From: Pelomonas sp. BJYL3
GTDB lineage: Bacteria > Pseudomonadota > Gammaproteobacteria > Burkholderiales > Burkholderiaceae_C
Assembly: GCF_027257975.1 (NCBI RefSeq)
Contig: NZ_JANZKX010000008.1
Coordinates: forward strand, 97,995 to 161,994
DNA: 64,000 nt
Direction of reading: 5' to 3'
In this document: positions 54,517-62,135 of the stretch, in pieces
Layout of the letters: each line of letters begins with the position of its first letter
Numbering within the stretch: the first letter of the stretch is position 1
The notes under the pieces: model-generated
What the model was told of the DNA's origin: nothing
Database searches by the model: none
The model's input: the letters and a program-made list of their open reading frames with translations, nothing else
Program-made: the position numbers and the translations under genes

Positions 54517-54540
54517 GCCAGCCCGGCCGGACACAAGCAA

Positions 54541-54577
54541 AAGGCCTGCGGACTCGGCGAGAGTCGGCAGGCCTTCT
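54541..54577. terminator. Bidirectional terminator between galU and tusA
   Basis: Arms AAGGCCTGC (54541-54549) and GCAGGCCTT (54567-54575) with an inner GACTC/GAGTC pairing, preceded by an A-run and followed by a T-rich end. It serves the convergent galU and tusA genes. Confidence 0.85.
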
Positions 54578-54593
54578 TGCAGAGGCGGGCGGT

Positions 54594-54821
54594 TCAGCGC
54601 CGCTTCAGCACGTGAACGAACTCCTCGCCAGACTGGCTCTGCGCCACCAGCTCGTTGCCGGTCTGGCGGGCGAAGGCCTGGAAGTCTCGGGTGGAGCCCG
54701 GGTCCGTGGCCACGACCTTCAGCAGCTGGCCGCTCTGCATCTCCGCCAGGGCCTTCTTGGCCTTGAGGATGGGCAGGGGGCAGTGAAGGCCGCGGGTGTC
54801 GAGTTCCTTATGGATGTCCAT
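54594..54821 (-). CDS. TusA-family sulfurtransferase
   Basis: A 75-residue sulfur carrier of the TusA/SirA fold. The catalytic cysteine is in LDTRGLHCPLPILKAKKALA (CPxP motif). It accepts persulfide sulfur from a cysteine desulfurase, for example for tRNA thiolation or cofactor synthesis. It lies downstream of cysM on the same strand with a 77-base gap, consistent with a sulfur-metabolism grouping. Which of the TusA paralogues it is cannot be determined. Confidence 0.92.
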   Translation of the reverse strand: MDIHKELDTRGLHCPLPILKAKKALAEMQSGQLLKVVATDPGSTRDFQAFARQTGNELVAQSQSGEEFVHVLKRR

Positions 54822-54898
54822 GTGCGTCTCTTTCCTGGACTGGATTCTAGGGCCGGTTCACCCAGCGCAGACCCGGGCCTTCACTGTGTGCACAGCCC

Positions 54899-55810
54899 CT
54901 AGGCAGGGAAGACGCCGGTGGACAGGTAGCGGTCGCCCCGATCGCAGACCACGAAGACCAGGGTCGCGTTGCTGAGCGTGCGCGCCAGCTGCAGAGCCAC
55001 CCAGCAGGCACCGGCCGCGGAGATGCCGGCGAAGAGCCCCTCCTCGCGGGCCAGGCGGCGGGCCATGTCCTCGGCGTCGCTCTGGCTGACCTGCACCAGC
55101 TCGTCGACCTGCTCGGGGTGATAGATCCGGGGCATGTAGGCCTCCGGCCACTTGCGGATGCCGGGAATGCGCGAGCCTTCGGCCGGCTGGGCGCCCACGA
55201 TGCGTACCGCCGGGTTCTTCTCCTTCAGGAAGCGCGAGGTGCCGGTGATGGTGCCGGTCGTGCCCATGGCGCTGACGAAGTGGGTGATCTCGCCGCCGGT
55301 GTCTCGCCAGATCTCGGGGCCGGTGGTCTCGTAGTGGATGCGCGAGTTGTCCTCGTTGGCGAACTGGTCCAGCACGCGGCCGCGGCCGTCACGCTGCATC
55401 TGCTCGGCCAGGTCCCGGGCGTATTCCATGCCGCCGGAGCGCGGCGTGAGGATGAGCTCGGCGCCGAAGGCCTTCATGGTCTGGGCCCGCTCGATGGAGA
55501 GGTCCTCCGGCATGATCAGCACCATGCGGTAGCCGCGCATGGCGGCGGCCATGGCCAGGGCGATGCCGGTGTTGCCCGAGGTGGCCTCGATGAGGGTGTC
55601 TCCTGGCTTGATCTCGCCGCGCTCCTCGGCCCGGCGGATCATGCTGATGGCCGGGCGGTCCTTGACCGAGCCGGCGGGGTTGTTGCCCTCCAGCTTGCCC
55701 AGCAGCACGTTGCCGCGGGCGGCCAGCTCCGGCCCCAGGATGCGTTGCAGACGCACCAGCGGCGTATTGCCGATCACGTCCTCCAGACTCGGGTACTGTT
55801 TTGTGCTCAT
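54899..55810 (-). CDS. cysM: Cysteine synthase B
   Basis: PLP enzyme joining O-acetylserine with sulfide or thiosulfate, 303 residues from the ATG at 55810. The PLP lysine is in NNPAGSVKDRPA, the substrate loop is EATSGNTGIALAMAAAMRGY, and the cofactor phosphate loop is GTTGTITG. The CysM-type features (short length, KWPEAYMPRIYHPEQVDE) separate it from CysK. An upstream extension of the frame is rejected because it covers a REP-like hairpin. Confidence 0.95.
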   Translation of the reverse strand: MSTKQYPSLEDVIGNTPLVRLQRILGPELAARGNVLLGKLEGNNPAGSVKDRPAISMIRRAEERGEIKPGDTLIEATSGNTGIALAMAAAMRGYRMVLIMPEDLSIERAQTMKAFGAELILTPRSGGMEYARDLAEQMQRDGRGRVLDQFANEDNSRIHYETTGPEIWRDTGGEITHFVSAMGTTGTITGTSRFLKEKNPAVRIVGAQPAEGSRIPGIRKWPEAYMPRIYHPEQVDELVQVSQSDAEDMARRLAREEGLFAGISAAGACWVALQLARTLSNATLVFVVCDRGDRYLSTGVFPA

Positions 55811-55877
55811 GGCGGCGATTGTCCACCAGGGCGCCCGCCCTGCGCGGTCACGGGGCATTGCGGCGTCTCTGGCAGAT

Positions 55878-55895
55878 GGGGTCGGGTCTTGCCCG
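55878..55895. repeat. REP-like TCTTGC-loop hairpin upstream of cysM and tRNA-Leu
   Basis: GGGGTCGGGTCTTGC with arms CGGG (55883-55886) and CCCG (55892-55895) around TCTTG. Compared with the copy at 6670, the stem base A is G, and the partner strand changes to keep pairing. It lies between the divergent cysM and tRNA gene. Confidence 0.5.
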
Positions 55896-55971
55896 CGCCG
55901 GCGCCGGCAGCGCAAGCCCGAGGCGCCGCCAAAGCCATGTCATAATCCGCCCCTCGCGCACAGCGCCGATG

Positions 55972-56056
55972 GCCCGGATGGCGAAATCGGTAGACGCAGG
56001 GGACTCAAAATCCCCCGCCGCAAGGCGTGTCGGTTCGAGTCCGACTCCGGGCACCA
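55972..56056 (+). tRNA. tRNA-Leu (anticodon CAA)
   Basis: Acceptor arms GCCCGGA (55972-55978) and TCCGGGC (56046-56052) pair fully, followed by A and the encoded CCA. The anticodon stem GGGGA/TCCCC encloses CTCAAAA, giving anticodon CAA (reads UUG). A long variable arm and the T loop GGTTCGAGTCC mark a class II tRNA. CATAAT at 55941-55946 may be the -10 box. Confidence 0.97.
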
Positions 56057-56088
56057 CGAAATACGCAATGGCTGCTGAACGCGAAGAA

Positions 56089-56110
56089 AACCACCGCACG
56101 GTGGTTTTTT
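56089..56110 (+). terminator. Rho-independent terminator of tRNA-Leu
   Basis: Arms AACCACCG (56089-56096) and CGGTGGTT (56099-56106) followed by a run of T to 56110. It starts 33 bases after the tRNA 3' end. Confidence 0.88.
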
Positions 56111-56196
56111 CATTTCCGCGCCGCCCCGGCCGGAAGCCGCGCGGACGCATACACTCGCTGCGTTCACGGCCGATGCCCGCCGTTCTGTCTCCCAGC

Positions 56197-56208
56197 GCAA
56201 GACCTGAC
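56197..56208. repeat. REP-like core immediately before the rhomboid gene
   Basis: GCAAGACCTGAC is the reverse complement of the GTCAGGTCTTGC core. It ends 8 bases before the rhomboid start codon, at the place of a ribosome-binding site, which is otherwise not evident for that gene. Its hairpin potential is weak here. Confidence 0.4.
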
Positions 56209-56216
56209 ACACCGCC

Positions 56217-56795
56217 ATGCCCCAACTGCCCCCCATCACCAAGGCCTTCATGCTGGCTTGCGTGGGCTTCTTCTGCCTGTTCATCCTGGTGCCGGAATGG
56301 AAGCCCTGGCTGGCGTTGTGGCCCATCTCCAGCGGCAACTTCATGCCCTGGCAGATGGTCACCTACGCCTTCCTGCATGGCGACGCCATGCACCTGTTCT
56401 TCAACATGCTGGGCCTGTGGATGTTCGGATCGGAGCTGGAGCTGGTCTTCGGCCCACGCCGCTACCTGCAACTGCTGGTGGCCTCCACGCTCAGTGCGGC
56501 GGCCATGCAGCTGCTGTTCACCTTCGCCATCGGCTCTTTCGCGCCGACCGTCGGCGCCTCCGGCGCACTGTTCGGCCTGCTGCTGGGCTTTGGCATGCTC
56601 TTCCCGGACCGGGTCATCATGCCCCTGTTCCCTCCCATCCCCATGAAGGCCAAAGTCTTCGTGGCCCTCTTCGGGGCGCTGGAACTGCTGATGGGGCTCA
56701 GCGGCGCCAGCGGCGTCGCCCACTTCGCCCACCTGGGCGGCATGATCGGCGCCTGGCTGCTGATCAACAACTGGCGCAGCGGCCGCCGTCGCTGA
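56217..56795 (+). CDS. Rhomboid family intramembrane serine protease
   Basis: A 192-residue protein with six hydrophobic segments. The catalytic serine is in GASGALFGLLLG and the catalytic histidine in AHLGGMIGAW; the loop-1 element and H-x-x-x-N motif are in GDAMHLFFNMLGLWMFG. These are the complete features of an active rhomboid. The N-terminus is short and cytoplasmic. Its 3' end overlaps the convergent SDR gene by 32 bases. Substrates are unknown. Confidence 0.95.
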   Translation: MPQLPPITKAFMLACVGFFCLFILVPEWKPWLALWPISSGNFMPWQMVTYAFLHGDAMHLFFNMLGLWMFGSELELVFGPRRYLQLLVASTLSAAAMQLLFTFAIGSFAPTVGASGALFGLLLGFGMLFPDRVIMPLFPPIPMKAKVFVALFGALELLMGLSGASGVAHFAHLGGMIGAWLLINNWRSGRRR

Positions 56796-57708
56796 GCTCC
56801 CCTGAGCCGGCGAGCAGGCCCTCGCGTACCTCCGCATAACGCAGGCGCAGGCCCAGCTCGCGCTTCAGGCGGTCGTTGCGCAGGCGGCGCGACTCGGCCA
56901 TGAAGCTCAGCTGCATCGGCGAGAGCTGCTCCCGGGCCTGCGCCCGGCTGATGCGTGGCGGCCTGGGCAGCCCGCAGAGATCGGCCGCCAGGTCGAAGTA
57001 CTCGCCCATGCGCAGCTGGGTGTCGTCGCAGACATTGAAGCAGCGCCCCGCCGGCGCCCGCAGCAGCGCGCGCACGCAGACCCGCGCCAGGTCGTCGGCG
57101 TGGATGTGGTTGGTGTAGACGTCGTCCGCCGCCTCCAGCACCGGCGTGCCGCGCGCCAGGCGCTCGCGCGGATGCCCGCCCTCGCGGTCCCAGGCATAGA
57201 TGCCCGGCACGCGCAGCACGCTCACATGCGCCCCGGTCTCGCGCCCGAAGCGGCGCAGGGCCTGCTCGGCATCGACACGGCGGTGTGCGCGATCGGAGCG
57301 CGGCTGCAGCGGGGCGGTCTCGTCGAGCCACGCGCCCTGGGCATCGCCGTAGACGCCCGTGGTGCTGGCATAGACCAGCACCTGCGGCGGCTCCGCACGG
57401 CGCAGCGCCTGCAGCAGGCGGCGGGTCCGCAGGTCCTGCGCGCCGCTGGCCTGTGGCGGCGCCAGGTGCAGCACGTGGGTGGCCAGGCCGGCGAGGCGGC
57501 GCAGGGTCCGGGCGTCGTCCAGATTGCCCAGCAAGGGATGCGCCCCGGCGGCCCGCAAGGCCTCCTGGCGTGACGGCGAGGAGGTCAGCGCACAGACCTT
57601 CCAGCCGGCAGGCAGGCGGCGCAGCACACGCATCCCGACGTCGCCGCAGCCGACGATCAGCAGGCGCACCGGGGCCTCGGAAGCTTGGGAACGGGAGGAC
57701 ATGGACAT
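56764..57708 (-). CDS. NAD-dependent epimerase/dehydratase family protein (YeeZ-like)
   Basis: Extended SDR of 314 residues with the nucleotide loop LLIVGCGDVGMRVLRRLPAG, which is the atypical GCGxxG form of the YeeZ group, not the usual GGxGxxG. STTGVYGD provides the Ser and Tyr region. The expected YxxxK is not clear, since HRRVDAE follows. It may therefore bind cofactor without classical epimerase activity. It overlaps the rhomboid gene tail-to-tail by 32 bases. Confidence 0.88.
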   Translation of the reverse strand: MSMSSRSQASEAPVRLLIVGCGDVGMRVLRRLPAGWKVCALTSSPSRQEALRAAGAHPLLGNLDDARTLRRLAGLATHVLHLAPPQASGAQDLRTRRLLQALRRAEPPQVLVYASTTGVYGDAQGAWLDETAPLQPRSDRAHRRVDAEQALRRFGRETGAHVSVLRVPGIYAWDREGGHPRERLARGTPVLEAADDVYTNHIHADDLARVCVRALLRAPAGRCFNVCDDTQLRMGEYFDLAADLCGLPRPPRISRAQAREQLSPMQLSFMAESRRLRNDRLKRELGLRLRYAEVREGLLAGSGELSDGGRCASC

Positions 57709-57852
57709 GGACGAAGTGCAGGATGGCCAGGCCCGAAAGGACAGGCTGACGGCGCCCGGCCCTGCTCAGGCAAAATGTCGACCCAGTGTACGGCCCGCCC
57801 CGCCGACTCCTCGGCAGGACACGGGCCGCTTTATCGTCCGGACCTCACCACC

Positions 57853-58890
57853 ATGAACTTCCAGATCACCGTCCAGCCCAGCGGCCGCGAATTTGCCGTC
57901 GAACGCGATGAAACCCTGCTTGGCGCCGCCATCCGCCAGGGCGTCGGCCTGCCCTATGGCTGCAAGGACGGCGCCTGCGGGTCCTGCAAGAGCAAGCTGC
58001 TGGAAGGCCGGGTCATCCATGGCGCCCACCAGAGCAAGGCCCTGAGTGCCGAGGAAGAGGCGCAGGGCATGGTCCTGACCTGCTGCGCCACGCCCCAGAC
58101 CGACTGCGTGCTGGAAGCCCGCACGGTGCCTGGCGCCGGTGAGTTCCCCGTGCTCAAGCTGCCCAGCCGCGTGATCAGCATCGACAAGCCCGCGCCTGAC
58201 GTGGCCGTGCTCCGCATGCAGCTCGCCGCCAACCAGAACTTCCAGTTCCATGCCGGCCAGTACGTCGAGTTCATCCTGCGCGACGGCGCCCGCCGCAGCT
58301 ACTCCATGGCCAATGCGCCCCACAACCTGGGTACGCCGGCCGCCATCGAGCTGCACATCCGCCACATGCCCGGCGGCAAGTTCACCGACCACGTCTTCGG
58401 CGCGCTGAAGGAGAAGGACATCCTTCGCATGGAAGGCCCCTTCGGCAGCTTCTTCCTGCGGGAAGACAGTGACAAGCCCATCGTGCTGCTGGCCAGCGGC
58501 ACCGGCTTTGCGCCCATCAAGGCCATCCTGGAGCGCATCCAGCATCTGGGCCTGACGCGGCCGGTGCACCTGTACTGGGGCTGCCGCAGCAAGTCGGACC
58601 TCTATCTGCACGACTGGGCCGAGCAGGCCGCGGCAGCCATGCCGACGCTGCGCTATATCCCCGTGCTCTCCGAGCCCAAGCCCGAGGACGCCTGGAGCGG
58701 CCGCACCGGCTTCGTCCACCAGGCCGTGCTGGCCGACCTGCCGGACCTCAGCGGCTTCCAGGTCTATGCCTGCGGCGCGCCCATCATGGTGGAGAGTGCC
58801 CAGCGCGACTTCTCGGCCCAGGGCGGCCTGCCCAAGGACGAGTTCTACGCCGACGCCTTCACCTCCGAAGCCGACAAGCACGGCGGCTGA
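57853..58890 (+). CDS. 2Fe-2S flavin reductase (CDP-6-deoxy-delta-3,4-glucoseen reductase-like)
   Basis: A 345-residue electron-transfer protein. The N-terminal plant-type ferredoxin domain has the cysteine pattern YGCKDGACGSCKSK plus LTCCATP. The FNR module follows with the FAD motif RRSYSMAN, the NAD(P) region LLASGTGFAPIKAILERIQH and the C-terminal YACGAPIMVESAQRDF. Annotated relatives include AscD, but no deoxysugar genes are nearby. In Burkholderiales a housekeeping copy of this kind is common, so a general reductase role is likely. Start is the ATG at 57853. Confidence 0.92.
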   Translation: MNFQITVQPSGREFAVERDETLLGAAIRQGVGLPYGCKDGACGSCKSKLLEGRVIHGAHQSKALSAEEEAQGMVLTCCATPQTDCVLEARTVPGAGEFPVLKLPSRVISIDKPAPDVAVLRMQLAANQNFQFHAGQYVEFILRDGARRSYSMANAPHNLGTPAAIELHIRHMPGGKFTDHVFGALKEKDILRMEGPFGSFFLREDSDKPIVLLASGTGFAPIKAILERIQHLGLTRPVHLYWGCRSKSDLYLHDWAEQAAAAMPTLRYIPVLSEPKPEDAWSGRTGFVHQAVLADLPDLSGFQVYACGAPIMVESAQRDFSAQGGLPKDEFYADAFTSEADKHGG

Positions 58891-58956
58891 GCGCCACGCA
58901 CGCTGTGCGCCCGCCCGGCCCGCGGCGGGCGGCATGGCAGCCTCATACTTGCCCTC

Positions 58957-59691
58957 ATGAAGCACTTCCAGCCGCCCTACGCCAGCGCCACCCAGTTCGA
59001 AGACCGGCTGCGCGAGCTGGGCTCGGCCGTCATTGCGCCCGAGAGCCTCTGCCTGTGGGCGGGCCTGCGCGCCGAGGACCTCCAGTCCCTGACGCCCTTC
59101 TGGGACGAGCTCCCGCCCGACACCCATCTGCGCGATGGCGGCCGCTACCGCTTCCGCCGCCATGGCAGCTTTGTGGCCGAGGGCGGGCAGCTGCGCCAGC
59201 AGGCCCACCGCGCTCACTGGCAGCCGCTGGACTACAACGCCCTGCACGGCGGCCTGGAGCGCTGGTTCGAGCCCGTGCAGCCGGCCCTGGCAGCGCTGCC
59301 TGCCTGGCAGGCCCTGCTGCTGCGCCTGGCCCGCGCGGCCGATGCACTCAAGGGCCCTCAGCCCTGGTTCATCGAGACCCACCAGTTCCGCATCGACACC
59401 ACCGACGGCATCGGCCGCCCCACGCCCGAGGGCGCGCACCGTGATGGCGTGGACCTGGTGGCCGTGTTCCTGGTGAGCCGCGTGGGCATCAAGGGCGGCG
59501 AATCGCGCGTCTTCGAGGCCAATGGCCCGCGCGGCGAGCGCTTCACGCTGCAGGAGCCCTGGACCCTGCTGCTGCTGGACGACGAGCGCGTGATCCATGA
59601 GACCACGCCCATCCAGCCCGCTGCCGAGCACGGCCACCGCGACACCCTGGTCGTGACCCTGCGCCGCGGCAGCTTCCAGGACCCTGTCTGA
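58957..59691 (+). CDS. 2-oxoglutarate-Fe(II) dioxygenase family protein (BsmA-like)
   Basis: A 244-residue member of the 2OG-Fe_Oxy_2 group, whose studied members hydroxylate free amino acids such as isoleucine. The iron triad is visible as AHRDGVD (His, Asp) and the distal His in DERVIHETTP; the 2OG-binding Arg is probably in HRDTLVVTLRRGSF. It lies 66 bases after the reductase gene and upstream of a Leu/Phe/Val dehydrogenase and a branched-chain amino acid transporter, a context compatible with an aliphatic amino acid substrate. The substrate is inferred only. Confidence 0.88.
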   Translation: MKHFQPPYASATQFEDRLRELGSAVIAPESLCLWAGLRAEDLQSLTPFWDELPPDTHLRDGGRYRFRRHGSFVAEGGQLRQQAHRAHWQPLDYNALHGGLERWFEPVQPALAALPAWQALLLRLARAADALKGPQPWFIETHQFRIDTTDGIGRPTPEGAHRDGVDLVAVFLVSRVGIKGGESRVFEANGPRGERFTLQEPWTLLLLDDERVIHETTPIQPAAEHGHRDTLVVTLRRGSFQDPV

Positions 59692-59906
59692 GCGCCCTGC
59701 CCTGGCGCCCTGCCAGGGATGCGTGCCATGCATCACGGCATGCCGAATGCTTGTGCCTTGACGAAGGCGCGAGGCCGCCATCCCCCCTACACTCTCGGCC
59801 CAGCGCGGTCACGAGCCGCGCTGCTTCGCCGCCACAGGGCCTGGCCTGGGCTGATCCAGACGGGTGTGGCGCTCCATTCCTCTCGCATCACAAGTGCAAG
59901 CACGCC

Positions 59907-61001
59907 ATGTCTGACCTCGTCCGCGCCCTGACCGAATCGCCGGCCTCCATCCCCTCGTCCCTCTTCGGCCTGCCCGAGCAGCCCGCCCATGAGCGCGTGC
60001 TCTTCGCCACCGACGAGCAGACCGGTCTGAAGACCATCCTGGCCGTGCACAGCACCGCCCGCGGCCCCGCCTTCGGTGGCTGCCGCTTCTGGACCTACGA
60101 CAACGAGCTGGCCGCCCTGAACGACGCGCTGCGCCTGTCCCAAGGCATGAGCCTCAAGAACGCCCTGGCCAACCTGCCCTTCGGCGGCGGCAAGGCCGTG
60201 ATCATCAAGCCGGCCGGTGACTTCGACCGCCCCGCCCTCTTCGCCGCCTTCGGCCGCGCCGTGGCCTCGCTCAATGGCGCCTACATCACTGCAGAAGACG
60301 TGGGCACCACCACGGCCGACATGCGCGTGGTGCAGCAGCACACCCAGTTCGTGAGCGGCATCCCGCGTGAAGGTGCCTTCGGCGGCGACCCCAGCCCCAA
60401 GACCGCCTGGGGCGTGTTCGTCTCCATCGATGAAGGCGTCAAGCGCGTGCTGGGCCGCAGCTCGCTGGAAGGCGTGACCGTGGCCCTGCAGGGCCTGGGC
60501 GCCGTGGGCTGGCACCTGGCCGAGTTCCTGCACAAGGCCGGCGCGCAGCTGGTCGTGGCTGACGTCAACGCCGACAAGGTCGCCCGCGCCCAGGCCGAGC
60601 TGAAGGCCCGCGCCGTGAGCGTCAACGAGATCCTGTCGGTCCAGGCCGACGTGCTGGCGCCCTGCGCCCTGGGTGCCGTGCTGAATGCCCAGAGCATCCC
60701 CGCCATCCAGGCCAAGCTGATCGCCGGCGCCGCCAACAACCAGCTGGCCACCGTGGCCGACGGCGACGCCCTGCAGGCCCGCGGCATCACCTACCTGCCG
60801 GACTACCTGGTCAACGCCGGCGGCATCGTCAGCGTGGCCCGCGAGTTCCGCAATGAGGGCGAAGAGTCCAAGGTCATGGCCGAGGTCAGCGAGATCCGCG
60901 GTCGCGTGGCCGAGCTGCTGGAACGCATCAAGGTCTCGGGCAACACCCCCGGCCGCGAAGCCGATGCCTGGGCTCGCTCCAAGCTCGTGAAGCCGGTCTG
61001 A
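59907..61001 (+). CDS. Leu/Phe/Val dehydrogenase family protein
   Basis: NAD-dependent oxidative deamination of branched-chain or aromatic amino acids; 364 residues from the ATG at 59907. It has GPAFGGCRFWTYDNELAALN, the catalytic lysine region GMSLKNALANLPFGGGKAVI, the EDVGTTTADM motif and the Rossmann loop ALQGLGAVGWHLAEFL. Next to livFGM, it probably degrades imported leucine, isoleucine or valine, or channels phenylalanine. The frame extension upstream is ignored. Confidence 0.94.
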   Translation: MSDLVRALTESPASIPSSLFGLPEQPAHERVLFATDEQTGLKTILAVHSTARGPAFGGCRFWTYDNELAALNDALRLSQGMSLKNALANLPFGGGKAVIIKPAGDFDRPALFAAFGRAVASLNGAYITAEDVGTTTADMRVVQQHTQFVSGIPREGAFGGDPSPKTAWGVFVSIDEGVKRVLGRSSLEGVTVALQGLGAVGWHLAEFLHKAGAQLVVADVNADKVARAQAELKARAVSVNEILSVQADVLAPCALGAVLNAQSIPAIQAKLIAGAANNQLATVADGDALQARGITYLPDYLVNAGGIVSVAREFRNEGEESKVMAEVSEIRGRVAELLERIKVSGNTPGREADAWARSKLVKPV

Positions 61002-61002
61002 T

Positions 61003-61050
61003 TGACCACCCCTACCCGCATCGCGGGCCCCTCAAGGGGCTGAGCCCGGA
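61003..61050 (+). repeat. Two-hairpin post-stop element, copy after the amino acid dehydrogenase
   Basis: Starts just after the stop codon with TTGACCACCCCTACCCGC, nearly as in the feoB copy. It has a CCCGCATCGCGGG hairpin and a GCCCCTCAAGGGGC hairpin, then TGAGCCCGGA. A third perfect hairpin, GGAGGTTCA/TGAACCTCC, follows at about 61055-61073. Confidence 0.55.
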
Positions 61051-61088
61051 CTGCGGAGGTTCAGTGAACCTCCGTAGCCTGGCGAAGA

Positions 61089-61108
61089 GTCGGGGCGCAA
61101 GACCCGAC
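61089..61108. repeat. REP-like TCTTGC-loop hairpin between dehydrogenase and livF
   Basis: Arms GTCGGG (61089-61094) and CCCGAC (61103-61108) around GCGCAAGA, which is TCTTGCGC on the other strand. Its stem differs from the 6670 copy by paired substitutions, so pairing rather than sequence is conserved. The rest of 61051-61220 holds no gene. Confidence 0.55.
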
Positions 61109-61220
61109 GCGGCCTGATGGCTGCGCCACTGGCCGACTAGTACATGCAAGAAGAGCTCTCCGCCGTGCCGAGAAGGCCGGTGGCGTAGCCACTCGGCCCC
61201 CGCACGAAGCCCGAGGATCC

Positions 61221-61284
61221 GGCTCTGCCGGGCCTACGGGCTTGCCCCCTCGAGGGGGCCACCGCAGGCGGTAGGGGGTGGGCC
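61221..61284 (-). repeat. Two-hairpin post-stop element, copy after livF
   Basis: Read leftwards from the livF stop: ACCCCCTACCGCCTGCGG, then a GGCCCCCT/GAGGGGGC hairpin, GCCCGTAGG and CGGCAGAGCC. It is the same order and orientation as after feoB and livG. Confidence 0.6.
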
Positions 61285-61285
61285 C

Positions 61286-62005
61286 TTATTCGCCGAGATA
61301 CGCCGCCCGCACCTTCGGGTCATTGAGCAGGTCCTTGCCCGCGCCGGTCATGGTGATCAGGCCGCTCTCCATCACGTAGCCGCGGTTGGCGGCGGCCAGT
61401 GCGCGGCTGGCGTTCTGCTCCACGAGCAGGATGGTCACGCCCTGGCCGTGGATGTCGTTCACGACCTCGAAGATCTTGTCGACCATGATGGGGCTCAGAC
61501 CCATGCTGGGCTCGTCCAGCAGCAGGACCTTGGGCTGCGTCATCAGCGCGCGGCCCATGGCCAGCATCTGCTGCTCGCCGCCGGACATGGTGCCGGCCAG
61601 CTGCGTGGCACGTTCCTTCAGGCGCGGGAAGATGCCGAAGATCCGGTCGATGTCGGCCTCGATCTGTGCCTTGTCGTTGCGGATGTAGGCGCCCATCTGG
61701 AGGTTCTCCACGATGGTCATGCGTGTGAAGGTCCCGCGGCCTTCCGGCACCATCACCAGGCCCTGCTTGACCAGGTCCCAGGCGCCCTGGCCCTTGATGG
61801 ACTTGCCCATGAATTCGATGTCACCCGCGGCCACCGGCTGAAGACCCGTGATGGCCTTGAGCGTGGTGGTCTTGCCGGCGCCATTGGCCCCGATCAGGCT
61901 CACCAGCTCGCCGCGGCGCACTTCAAAGTCCGCACCCTTCACCGCCTGGATCCCGCCGTAGGCCACCTTCAGCCCGCTGACCTTCAACAGCACTTCATTC
62001 GTCAT
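61286..62005 (-). CDS. livF: Branched-chain amino acid ABC transporter ATP-binding protein LivF
   Basis: A 239-residue ATPase. Walker A GANGAGKTT, the signature GTMSGGEQQMLAMGRALMTQ and Walker B VLLLDEPSMGLSPIM are intact, and the LivF-specific N-terminus KVAYGGIQAVKGADFEVRRG is clear. It forms the heterodimeric motor with LivG. A 130-base gap holding a repeat element separates it from livG, more than usual for this operon. Confidence 0.95.
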   Translation of the reverse strand: MTNEVLLKVSGLKVAYGGIQAVKGADFEVRRGELVSLIGANGAGKTTTLKAITGLQPVAAGDIEFMGKSIKGQGAWDLVKQGLVMVPEGRGTFTRMTIVENLQMGAYIRNDKAQIEADIDRIFGIFPRLKERATQLAGTMSGGEQQMLAMGRALMTQPKVLLLDEPSMGLSPIMVDKIFEVVNDIHGQGVTILLVEQNASRALAAANRGYVMESGLITMTGAGKDLLNDPKVRAAYLGE

Positions 62006-62072
62006 CTTTGACTCCAGATTCTTTGCATGCCTGCTTCGCTACGCGGTCCTGCCGCGTGGAGCTCCAGGGTCG

Positions 62073-62134
62073 GGCTCTGCCGGGCCTCCGGGCTCGCCCC
62101 CTGGGGGGCGCGTAGCGCGTAGGGGTTGGGGGCC
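62073..62134 (-). repeat. Two-hairpin post-stop element, copy between livG and livF
   Basis: Read leftwards from the livG stop: CCCCTACGCGCTACGCG hairpin, a GCCCCCCAGGGGGC hairpin, then GAGCCCGGAGGCCCGGCAGA. On the plus strand it aligns with 61221-61284 over more than 60 bases. Being inside the liv operon, it cannot be a complete terminator if livF depends on the upstream promoter. Confidence 0.6.
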
Positions 62135-62135
62135 G

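Noticed and set aside
57766..59781. Minus-strand open frame of about 670 codons
   Set aside because: It lies antisense to the reductase and dioxygenase genes, both with clear motifs; the frame has repetitive Gly/His/Gln/Val composition.
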